Shown: positions 1 to 5,260 of the stretch, in pieces
Position numbering within the stretch: the stretch's first letter is position 1
How the letters are laid out: each line of letters starts with the position of its first letter
Assembly: GCA_022508685.1 (NCBI GenBank)
Contig: JAFLUS010000098.1
Span: 1,819-7,078, forward strand
Source of the DNA: Prevotellaceae bacterium
GTDB lineage: Bacteria; Bacteroidota; Bacteroidia; Bacteroidales; Bacteroidaceae
Length of the DNA stretch: 5,260 bases
Reading direction: 5' to 3'
Notes under the pieces: generated by a model
What the model saw: only the letters and a program-made list of their open reading frames with translations
Told to the model about the DNA's origin: nothing
The model's database searches: none
Program-made: the position numbers and the translations under genes

Positions 1-1
1 G

Positions 2-418
2 TCAGAACGGGAGGTCGTCGGTGGCGTCGCCCTGCGTGAAGTCGGTTGGTTGCGCAGGTGCGGCTGCGGGAGCGGGCGCAGCAGCCGGTGCAGCAGCAAA
101 CGGGGCAGTCTGTACGGCGGATGCGGCAGCAGGAATTTCGCCCGGAGTGACGCGGTCGACGCGCCATGCGCGGATGTCGTTGTACCAACGGCCTTGGTAT
201 TCGCGTGCGTTAATATCGAAGAATACGTTGAGTTCCTCGCCCATCTGGATGTTGAACTGGCGGATTTTGTCTTCACCAAACACGTTGAAACACATCTTGC
301 GCGGATATTGCTCGTGGGTTTCAATCACATATTCTTGCATCATCCACGGATTTCCGGTCGTCTTTGACGCACCGCTGCGTGCTTCTAAAATTGCAATAAT
401 CTTTCCTGCTAATTCCAT
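2..418 (-). CDS. DUF3127 family protein, probable OB-fold, with SSB-like acidic C-terminal tip
   Basis: A complete 138-residue protein. Residues 1-90 form a compact beta-rich domain (starting MELAGKIIAILEA, with FNVFGEDKI at 44-52 and the aromatic stretch YQGRWYNDIRAWRVDRV at 74-90) that I recognise as DUF3127, a Bacteroidota family without established function. The pattern is compatible with an OB-fold, which is inference. Residues 96-124 are an Ala/Pro-rich, probably disordered linker. The last residues are DATDDLPF, which resembles the conserved C-terminal tip of bacterial SSB (DDDIPF), the docking site for replication and repair proteins. The start is the ATG at 416-418, preceded by AAGGA at a spacing of 8 nt. 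The gene is divergent from dnaN across about 150 bp. It may be an SSB paralogue or another single-stranded nucleic-acid-binding protein. The family call is firm; the function is inferred. Confidence 0.88.
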   Translation of the reverse strand: MELAGKIIAILEARSGASKTTGNPWMMQEYVIETHEQYPRKMCFNVFGEDKIRQFNIQMGEELNVFFDINAREYQGRWYNDIRAWRVDRVTPGEIPAAASAVQTAPFAAAPAAAPAPAAAPAQPTDFTQGDATDDLPF

Positions 419-426
419 ATTGTTTT

Positions 427-431
427 TCCTT
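427..431 (-). promoter_or_regulatory. Ribosome binding site of the DUF3127 gene
   Basis: On the minus strand AAGGA lies 8 nt upstream of the ATG and supports that start. It stands out because the other starts in this window have no clear Shine-Dalgarno sequence, which is common in Bacteroidota. Confidence 0.6.
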
Positions 432-441
432 AAATTTGATG

Positions 442-473
442 CGAATTTACGACTTTCTACGGGATAAAAAGAA
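442..473 (-). promoter_or_regulatory. Possible weak promoter for the DUF3127 gene
   Basis: On the minus strand TAAATTCG (442-449) is one base off the Bacteroidota -7 consensus TAnnTTTG. A T-rich TTCTTTTT lies about 20 bp upstream, where the -33 TTTG would be expected. The match is partial, so this is a tentative call resting mainly on position. Confidence 0.25.
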
Positions 474-488
474 TTTTCGTCAGATTTT

Positions 489-520
489 TTTCAAAAAACC
501 GAAAACATTTTATAACTTTG
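489..520 (+). promoter_or_regulatory. Likely dnaN promoter (Bacteroidota -33/-7 type)
   Basis: TAACTTTG at 513-520 is an exact match to the Bacteroidota -7 element TAnnTTTG. TTTC at 489-492, a near match to the -33 TTTG, lies 20 bp upstream. The -33 side sits in a T-tract/A-tract (485-498), which may bend the DNA or act as an UP-like element. Transcription would start at about 525-528 and give a short AT-rich leader of about 40 nt before the dnaN ATG. That leader has no obvious Shine-Dalgarno sequence. Confidence 0.6.
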
Positions 521-566
521 TCTGCCGAATAGGTTTATTGCAACAACTATTAAAACGAAATATCCC

Positions 567-1691
567 ATGAGATTCAACGTATCAAGCACCGTACTCTGCA
601 ATCGCTTGCAGACTTTGAGCCGTGTATTGGCAAGCAAGAACTCGCTGCAGATACTCGACTGCATCCTTTTCGAACTGGCTGGCGGCACGCTTCGGCTGAC
701 GGCTTCGGACAGCGAAACGACGCTGGTGACGACGCTCGACGTGCAGGAGGCAGATGCCGACGGACGTTTTGCCATCAAGGCCAGCACCATTATCAATGGT
801 CTGAAGGAAATCTCGGAACAGCCCATCACGATTGACGTCAATGGCGAAAGCCACGAAATATTGATTACGTACCAGAACGGCCGCAGCAGTTTTGTCGGAC
901 AGAGTGGTGACGAATATCCTGCCGTGCAACCCATCAGCGAGGGTGCACAGCAAATCGGCATTGCTGCCGACGTGCTCCTCGGCGGCATTTCGCGTGCGCT
1001 CTTCGCTACGGCTGAAGACGAACTGCGCCCCGTGATGAACGGTATCTACTTCGACATCACGACCGACAACCTCACGTTCGTGGCGAGCGACGGCCACAAA
1101 CTGGTGCGCAACCGCTGCATGGCTGCCCGTGGCGAGCAACCCGCTGCCTTCATCCTGCCCAAGAAGCCGGCTAAGACGCTGAAGGATATTCTCGGACGCG
1201 AGACGGGCGAGGCTGTCATCCGCTTCGACGAACGCAACGCGCAAATCACGTTGGAGAACTACACGCTGAACTGCCGCCTCATCGAAGGCCGTTATCCCAA
1301 CTACGCATCGGTCATTCCGAGCGACAACCCCTTCCGCGTCACCATCGACCGCGCTGCCCTCATCGGTGCGCTCCGCCGTGTGCTCGTCTTTGCCAGCACC
1401 AGCACGTCGCTCGTCAAACTGCGCATCGACACGAACAACATGACCGTTTCGGCACAGGACATCGACTTCTCCACATCGGCTGAAGAGCACATCCTCTGCG
1501 ACTATAGCGGTACGCCGATGAGCATCGGTTTCAAAGGCACATTCCTCATCGACATCCTCAACAGCATCACCTCGCAGGAAGTGGTGCTCGAATTGGCAGA
1601 CCCCAGCCGTGCAGGCGTCATCGTTCCTGTCGAACAGGAAGAGAACGAAGACCTCCTCATGCTCCTCATGCCGATGATGCTCAACGAGTGA
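567..1691 (+). CDS. dnaN: DNA polymerase III subunit beta (sliding clamp)
   Basis: A 374-residue protein, close to the usual length of about 366. The clamp is a ring-shaped homodimer that tethers the replicative polymerase and many repair proteins to DNA. Family landmarks are visible in order: the N-terminal domain starting MRFNVSSTVL with LTASDSETTL at 44-53; the domain II segment LRPVMNGIYFDI (153-164), equivalent to TRYYLNGMLF in E. coli; ASDGHKLVRNR (173-183), equivalent to ATDGHRLA; EGRYPNY (240-246), equivalent to DGRFPDY; and a C-terminus with MPMML (368-372) where E. coli has MPMRL. Two residues (NE) extend past that motif. The start ATG follows the predicted leader. The gene ends in two tandem in-frame stops, TGA TAA. 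Neighbours are not dnaA or recF, so this is not the classical dnaA-dnaN-recF arrangement. The identification is secure. Confidence 0.98.
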   Translation: MRFNVSSTVLCNRLQTLSRVLASKNSLQILDCILFELAGGTLRLTASDSETTLVTTLDVQEADADGRFAIKASTIINGLKEISEQPITIDVNGESHEILITYQNGRSSFVGQSGDEYPAVQPISEGAQQIGIAADVLLGGISRALFATAEDELRPVMNGIYFDITTDNLTFVASDGHKLVRNRCMAARGEQPAAFILPKKPAKTLKDILGRETGEAVIRFDERNAQITLENYTLNCRLIEGRYPNYASVIPSDNPFRVTIDRAALIGALRRVLVFASTSTSLVKLRIDTNNMTVSAQDIDFSTSAEEHILCDYSGTPMSIGFKGTFLIDILNSITSQEVVLELADPSRAGVIVPVEQEENEDLLMLLMPMMLNE

Positions 1692-1715
1692 TAAACGTAA
1701 TTTCCCGATAAACGG

Positions 1716-1788
1716 ATTGAGAATTGAAAATCGCGAAGTTGGGCACGCTTCACGCTTGTCCCGACATTCGCCATTTTCAATTCTCAAT
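1716..1788 (+). repeat. 73-nt long inverted repeat / hairpin between dnaN and the exonuclease gene
   Basis: Arms 1716-1731 and 1773-1788 are a perfect 16-bp inverted repeat (ATTGAGAATTGAAAAT). The stem continues inward past one C/C mismatch with GCGAA/TTCGC (1733-1737 with 1767-1771), then past a bulged A1766 with GTTGGG/CCCGAC including one G-U pair (1738-1743 with 1760-1765). This makes about 27 bp in all. The 16-nt loop holds a perfect tandem 7-mer, CACGCTT twice (1744-1757). A run of five T (1788-1792) follows on the plus strand, so it could act as an attenuator or partial terminator of dnaN transcripts. It could equally be a REP-like dispersed repeat or an RNA-processing site. It ends 22 nt before the exonuclease ATG. 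Confidence 0.7.
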
Positions 1789-1810
1789 TTTTAATGACCT
1801 ACACTGCAAC

Positions 1811-2611
1811 ATGAAACTCAACCTGCTGCGCCCCATCGTCTTTTTCGACCTCGAAACCACGGGCGTCGACGTCAATCGCGACCACATCGTCGAACTTTCC
1901 TACGTGAAAATCTATCCCAACGGGAACGAAGAATCGCGCACCATGCGCATCCGACCTGCCGACAGCAACGGACGCACGTTGCCCATTCCGGCAGCGTCGA
2001 CCGACATTCACGGCATCAGCGATGCCGACGTGGCAGACTGCCCCACGTTCCGCGACATTGCCGCCGACTTGGAAAAGGCATTTGCCGATTGCGACTTCGC
2101 CGGCTTCAACAGCAACCGCTTCGACGTGCCGCTCCTTGTCGAAGAATTCCTCCGTGCGGGCGTCATGGTGAATTTTTCCGACCGAAAGTTCATCGACGTG
2201 CAGAACATCTACCACAAAATGGAACCCCGCACCCTCTCGGCAGCCTACCGCTTCTACTGCGGCGAAGACTTGGAGAACGCCCATTCCGCCGATGCCGACA
2301 CGCGTGCCACACTGGCCGTGCTCGAAGCGCAACTCGACCGCTACGGCGATGCACTGCAGAACTCCGTCGATTTCCTCGCCAATTTCTCGGCAATGAACCG
2401 CAACGTCGACTTTGCCGGCAGAGTCGTGCTCAACGACGCGGGGGTGGAAATCATCAACTTCGGTAAGTTCAAGGGAAAGAGCGTGAAGGAAGTCCTGCGC
2501 ATCGAACCCGGCTACCTCAACTGGATACTGCAGGGAGATTTCCCACTCAACACCAAACAAGTCTTTCAGCGACTCGCGCTCAAATATACCGTAAACAAGA
2601 AACCATGTTGA
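1811..2611 (+). CDS. DnaQ-fold DEDDh 3'-5' exonuclease with ExoX-like C-terminal region
   Basis: A 266-residue protein read from the ATG at 1811. It should remove nucleotides from DNA (or RNA) 3' ends with two metal ions. Motif Exo I is VFFDLETTG (residues 10-18; D13, E15), Exo II is GFNSNRFDVPLL (98-109; D105), and Exo III is HSADADTRAT (158-167; H158, D163). These supply the full DEDDh set, as in the Pol III epsilon / RNase T / ExoX group. After the nuclease domain, INFGKFKGKSV...PGYLNWIL (215-240) matches the small C-terminal region of ExoX-like proteins. The reading frame stays open upstream to a TTG at 1724, but that extension only translates the hairpin, so ATG 1811 (MKLNLLRPIVFFDLE) is preferred. 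There is no clear Shine-Dalgarno. The stop overlaps coaBC. It is probably a repair or proofreading-type nuclease; whether it is the main epsilon subunit cannot be told. Confidence 0.93.
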   Translation: MKLNLLRPIVFFDLETTGVDVNRDHIVELSYVKIYPNGNEESRTMRIRPADSNGRTLPIPAASTDIHGISDADVADCPTFRDIAADLEKAFADCDFAGFNSNRFDVPLLVEEFLRAGVMVNFSDRKFIDVQNIYHKMEPRTLSAAYRFYCGEDLENAHSADADTRATLAVLEAQLDRYGDALQNSVDFLANFSAMNRNVDFAGRVVLNDAGVEIINFGKFKGKSVKEVLRIEPGYLNWILQGDFPLNTKQVFQRLALKYTVNKKPC

Positions 2612-3828
2612 AAGGAAAGAAAATCGTGCTCGGCATCACGGGCAGCATTGCCGCCTACAAGTCGTGCCTCATCATCCGTCAGTTGGTGAAGGCAGGTGCC
2701 GAAGTGCAAGTCGTCATCACGCCCGCGGGCAAGGAGTTCATCACCCCCGTCACGCTGTCGGCACTGACCTCCAAGCCCGTCGTCAGCGAGTTTTTTGCCC
2801 AACGCGACGGCTCGTGGCACAGCCACGTCGCACTCGGGCTGTGGGCAGACGCCATGCTGATAGCCCCCGCCACGGCATCGACTATCGGTAAAATGGCAAA
2901 CGGCATCGCCGACAACATGCTCATCACGACCTACCTGTCGATGAAAGCCCCCGTGTTCGTCGCACCGGCAATGGATTTGGACATGTATGCCCACCCCTCC
3001 ACGCAGCACAATCTCGACGTGCTCCGCTCCTATGGCAACCACATCATCGAGCCCGGCACCGGTTTCCTCGCATCCCACCTCGAAGGGAAAGGCCGCATGG
3101 AAGAGCCCGAAGTCATCGTGCAGCAGTTGGATGCCTATTTCGACAACGCAGACGCTGCACCGACGGCAGACCTGCAAGGCAAGACCGTGCTCATTACAGC
3201 GGGGCCGACGTATGAAAAGATAGACCCAGTCCGCTTCATAGGCAACTATTCGAGCGGCAAGATGGGCGTGGCGCTGGCACAGGAATGCGCCCGTCGCGGT
3301 GCCGACGTGCAACTGGTGTGCGGCCCCATTTCAAAGTCCCAACTCATCAGCCTTCATCCCGACCGCATCCACATCACCCGCGTGGAGTCGGCACAGCAGA
3401 TGCACGACGCCTGTGTCGAACGCTTCCCGCAGATGGATGCCGCCATCCTCTGTGCAGCCGTGGCAGACTTCACGCCCGAAACCTGTGCCGATGCCAAAAT
3501 CAAGCGCAAGGGCGACGACATGGTGCTGCGGCTGAAGCCGACGAAAGACATTGCGGCAGCCCTCGGACGCATCAAGCGCGAGGGGCAGACGCTCGTCGGA
3601 TTTGCCCTCGAGACGAATGACGAGCACGCAAATGCCGAAGCCAAACTGCAGAAAAAGAATTTCGACTTCATCGTCCTCAACTCACTGCGCGACGAAGGTG
3701 CCGGATTTCGCACCGACACGAACAAAATCACCATCATCCGACGCGACCACACCTGCACGCCCTATCCGCTCAAACCGAAGGCGGAGGTCGCAGCCGACAT
3801 CGTCGATGTGCTCTGTCAACACCTCTAA
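2605..3828 (+). CDS. coaBC: Bifunctional phosphopantothenoylcysteine decarboxylase / phosphopantothenate-cysteine ligase
   Basis: A full-length protein of 407 residues. It performs two cytosolic steps of coenzyme A synthesis: ligation of cysteine to 4'-phosphopantothenate (CoaB, CTP-dependent) and FMN-dependent decarboxylation to 4'-phosphopantetheine (CoaC). The CoaC half (about 1-180) has GITGSIAAYK (10-19), the catalytic-type His in SHVALG (H74), PATASTIGKMANGIADN (88-104), PAMDLDMY (121-128) and GFLASHLEGKGRM (153-165). The CoaB half (about 190-407) has ITAGPTYEKIDPVRFIGNYSSG (197-218; N214), AAVADFTP (284-291), the KIK lysine (K298) and GFALETN (332-338). The canonical CoaC Asn of PAMN and the Cys of the ACG clamp appear as D124 and S157. 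The ATG overlaps the exonuclease end by 7 nt, which suggests coupled translation. Confidence 0.97.
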   Translation: MLKGKKIVLGITGSIAAYKSCLIIRQLVKAGAEVQVVITPAGKEFITPVTLSALTSKPVVSEFFAQRDGSWHSHVALGLWADAMLIAPATASTIGKMANGIADNMLITTYLSMKAPVFVAPAMDLDMYAHPSTQHNLDVLRSYGNHIIEPGTGFLASHLEGKGRMEEPEVIVQQLDAYFDNADAAPTADLQGKTVLITAGPTYEKIDPVRFIGNYSSGKMGVALAQECARRGADVQLVCGPISKSQLISLHPDRIHITRVESAQQMHDACVERFPQMDAAILCAAVADFTPETCADAKIKRKGDDMVLRLKPTKDIAAALGRIKREGQTLVGFALETNDEHANAEAKLQKKNFDFIVLNSLRDEGAGFRTDTNKITIIRRDHTCTPYPLKPKAEVAADIVDVLCQHL

Positions 3829-3863
3829 ACCGCGCATTCTCATCTCAACCACCCGAACACCCC

Positions 3864-4778
3864 ATGCGACGCTTCTTCACCTCCTGCTTGCTGACCGCCC
3901 TCTGTTCGTTCCTGCCCACCATGCTCACGGCACAGGAACTCAACTGCAAGGTCAAGGTAACGCACGCACAAGTGCAAGCCACCAACACCAGCGTGTTTGA
4001 AACCCTCGAAACCGCCATTCGCGAGTTCATGAACAACCGCTCATGGACGGAACTGCAGTATGCACCGGAAGAACGCATCGACTGCTCGCTCACCATCAAC
4101 GTGCAGCAATACAAAAGCGAGGACAACGCCTTCCAGTGCGAACTCCTCTACCAACTCACGCGCCCCGTCTACAACTCCAGTTACAACAGCGTCGTTTTCT
4201 CCATGCGCGACAAGGCCTTCCACTTCATCTATAAGGAATACGACCCGCTCGAATTCAACATCAACAACATGACGGACAACCTCACCGCCATGCTTGCCTA
4301 CTACGCCTACCTCTTCATCGGGCTCGACCTCGACACCTTCTCCCCCATGGGCGGAACCGACGTGCTGCAGCAAGCCGCAAGCATCGTCAACAACATGCAA
4401 TCGAGCGGCGAACCCGGTTGGAAAGCCTACGACGACAACCGCAACCGCCACGGCATCATCGACGACTATCTCGACGGAGCCATGGAACCTCTGCGCCAAC
4501 TCTTCTACAAATATCACCGCCAAGGTCTTGACGAAATGGCGAACAATCCCGACCGCGGACGCACCGCCATTTCCGAATCCATCGAACTGCTCGACGAGGC
4601 GCACGGCAACAAACCCTTGAGCGACTGGCCCGTCATGTTCACCGACTACAAACGTGACGAAATCGTGAACATCTACCGCCAGCAGCACGGCACTGCCGCC
4701 GAACGCGAGAAGGTGCAATCCATCCTCTCCAACATCAACGCGTCGCAAAGCCGCGAATGGACGAAAATCACGAAGTGA
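3864..4778 (+). CDS. porD: DUF4835 family exported protein, probable type IX secretion component PorD
   Basis: A 304-residue protein with an N-terminal signal peptide: positive start MRR, hydrophobic stretch to about residue 21, and a likely cleavage LTA|QE after residue 23. The export signal points to the periplasm or outer membrane. The mature N-terminus, LNCKVKVTHAQVQ (26-38) followed by VFETLETAIREFMNNRSWT (44-62), and the later NRHGIIDDYLDGAMEPLR (190s-210s) fit the DUF4835 family. That family is characteristic of Bacteroidota and is now linked to the type IX secretion translocon as PorD. The family call rests on recognised sequence pattern. The secretion role is from the family and is not shown here. 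The gene begins 35 bp after coaBC with no obvious promoter or Shine-Dalgarno, so it is probably co-transcribed, and a strong terminator follows it. Placement after coaBC is usual for the family. Confidence 0.85.
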   Translation: MRRFFTSCLLTALCSFLPTMLTAQELNCKVKVTHAQVQATNTSVFETLETAIREFMNNRSWTELQYAPEERIDCSLTINVQQYKSEDNAFQCELLYQLTRPVYNSSYNSVVFSMRDKAFHFIYKEYDPLEFNINNMTDNLTAMLAYYAYLFIGLDLDTFSPMGGTDVLQQAASIVNNMQSSGEPGWKAYDDNRNRHGIIDDYLDGAMEPLRQLFYKYHRQGLDEMANNPDRGRTAISESIELLDEAHGNKPLSDWPVMFTDYKRDEIVNIYRQQHGTAAEREKVQSILSNINASQSREWTKITK

Positions 4779-4803
4779 ATGTAGTTCATACCATATAAAC
4801 AGC

Positions 4804-4835
4804 AAAAAGTCGAATGCGCAAGCATTCGACTTTTT
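4804..4835 (+). terminator. Strong intrinsic terminator closing the dnaN-porD cluster (probably bidirectional)
   Basis: A perfect 14-bp stem (4804-4817 with 4822-4835: AAAAAGTCGAATGC / GCATTCGACTTTTT) is capped by a GCAA tetraloop (GNRA type). It ends in T5 on the plus strand and, because of the A5 at its 5' side, also in T5 on the minus strand. It lies 25 nt after the porD-like stop, so it can end both the plus-strand cluster and read-through from the convergent peptidase gene. Confidence 0.92.
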
Positions 4836-4894
4836 GTTTCATTTCACACTTCCAATCAATGATTGTGCACGTCCAAGCCGAGTTGTTGAGCGGA

Positions 4895-4921
4895 TTTCGA
4901 CAGCCTGCAGAGGTGTCGAAA
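4895..4921. repeat. Short inverted repeat / hairpin in the convergent intergenic region
   Basis: TTTCGACA (4895-4902) pairs with TGTCGAAA (4914-4921). Past an unpaired G4903 the stem continues with CCT/AGG (4904-4906 with 4911-4913) around a GCAG loop. There is no T-run on either strand long enough for a convincing terminator. It immediately precedes the 22-bp repeat array and may be its border; the function is unknown. Confidence 0.5.
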
Positions 4922-4922
4922 A

Positions 4923-5054
4923 ACGGGTATGCAAACACAGAAAAAGGCGTGCGCATAAGCGTGAACACGTTTGTGCATACGCCTAAAAACGCTTATGCGC
5001 ACGCCTGAACACGTTTATGCGCACGAATTTTTCGGCATGTGCGCACGAATTTTC
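4923..5054. repeat. Iteron-like array: six 18-bp units on an exact 22-bp grid
   Basis: Units start at 4923, 4945, 4967, 4989, 5011 and 5033, each followed by a 4-bp linker. The clearest units are ACGTTTGTGCATACGCCT (4967), ACGCTTATGCGCACGCCT (4989), ACGTTTATGCGCACGAAT (5011) and CGGCATGTGCGCACGAAT (5033). The unit at 4923 is degenerate. The unit at 4945 is the exact reverse complement of the one at 4989. Linkers run aaaa, gaac, aaaa, gaac, tttt, tttc, which reveals a 44-bp higher-order period. Four of the six units contain the palindrome TGCGCA. The 22-bp step is about two helical turns and would put every unit on the same face of the DNA. The role is unknown: a protein-binding array, a dispersed intergenic repeat, or an RNA structure near the ends of convergent transcripts. 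Confidence 0.75.
4945..5006. repeat. 18-bp perfect inverted repeat within the array
   Basis: AGGCGTGCGCATAAGCGT (4945-4962) is the exact reverse complement of 4989-5006, with 26 bp between them. In RNA or as a DNA cruciform it would form an 18-bp GC-rich stem. The spacer contains another array unit, so alternative pairings are possible (for example AGGCGT 4945-4950 with ACGCCT 4979-4984). Confidence 0.75.
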
Positions 5055-5074
5055 AGGTTTTATAAATCGCTGAA

Positions 5075-5102
5075 AAAGAAGGTTTTATAATGAGCCTTCT
5101 TT
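5075..5102 (-). terminator. Probable terminator of the S9 peptidase gene
   Basis: On the minus strand AAAGAAGG (5102-5095) pairs with CCTTCTTT (5082-5075) around a 12-nt AT-rich loop. The transcript then continues in T, giving TTTTT at 5077-5073. It begins 21 nt after the peptidase stop. The stem is AT-rich, so it is weaker than the one at 4804-4835, which could act as a backup in the same direction. Confidence 0.5.
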
Positions 5103-5104
5103 GT

Positions 5105-5260
<156 letters not shown>

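Noticed and set aside
582..1787. Long 401-residue minus-strand ORF opposite dnaN
   Set aside because: It is the antisense shadow of a secure dnaN gene in GC-rich DNA, and its translation resembles no protein family I recognise.
1799..2560. 253-residue minus-strand ORF opposite the exonuclease
   Set aside because: Antisense shadow. The plus strand has complete DEDDh motifs in the correct order.
2567..2581. QRLAL near the exonuclease C-terminus as a sliding-clamp binding motif
   Set aside because: It fits the QLxLF consensus poorly and lies within the conserved ExoX-like C-terminal region rather than in a flexible tail.
4041..4805. 254-residue minus-strand ORF opposite the porD-like gene
   Set aside because: Val-rich translation typical of an antisense frame over Asp/Asn/His-rich coding sequence; the plus frame has a signal peptide and family motifs.
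4895..4921. Second intrinsic terminator
   Set aside because: The stem has a bulge and neither strand has a convincing T-run after it.
4814..5008. 64-residue plus-strand ORF across the terminator and repeat array
   Set aside because: It begins inside the terminator stem, and its C-terminal half only translates the 22-bp repeat units. No Shine-Dalgarno or protein family is recognisable.
4923..5054. CRISPR array
   Set aside because: The repeated part (18 bp) is short and variable, the 4-bp linkers are far too short for spacers, one unit is inverted, and no cas gene is present.

Overview
The window looks like chromosomal DNA of a Bacteroidota bacterium, most likely order Bacteroidales with a fairly GC-rich genome (Prevotellaceae-like, although the genus cannot be fixed from this sequence). 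The evidence is a DUF3127 protein, a DUF4835/PorD-type protein, the order dnaN / DEDDh exonuclease / coaBC / DUF4835, and a TAnnTTTG-type promoter ahead of dnaN. GC-rich coding regions contrast with AT-rich intergenic DNA.

Layout. Positions 2-418 (minus) hold a small DUF3127 protein whose C-terminus ends like that of a single-stranded-DNA-binding protein (acidic, then Pro-Phe). A divergent intergenic region (419-566) carries the likely dnaN promoter. On the plus strand follow dnaN, the DNA polymerase III sliding clamp (567-1691); a 73-nt long-stem hairpin (1716-1788); a DnaQ-fold DEDDh 3'-5' exonuclease with an ExoX-like C-terminal part (1811-2611); coaBC for coenzyme A synthesis, overlapping the exonuclease by 7 nt (2605-3828); and an exported DUF4835/PorD-like protein (3864-4778). 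A strong terminator with a 14-bp stem and GCAA loop closes this cluster. The last gene (5124-5260, minus, 5' end outside the window) is the C-terminus of an S9-family (DPP-IV-like) serine peptidase and converges on the cluster.

How the genes fit together. The DUF3127 protein, the clamp and the exonuclease suggest a DNA replication and repair theme. CoaBC and the DUF4835 protein are a metabolic enzyme and an envelope protein in the same transcriptional unit, as often seen in Bacteroidota.

The least explained stretch is the convergent intergenic region 4779-5123. Besides two terminators it holds six 18-bp units on an exact 22-bp grid (4923-5054) with 4-bp linkers. One unit is inverted, giving an 18-bp perfect inverted repeat. 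The central units carry a TGCGCA palindrome or a one- to two-base variant. This iteron-like array is the best candidate here for something undescribed. The CoaC half of CoaBC also appears to lack two residues considered catalytic in the E. coli enzyme. I saw no CRISPR array, tRNA, rRNA, insertion sequence or recognisable defence system.
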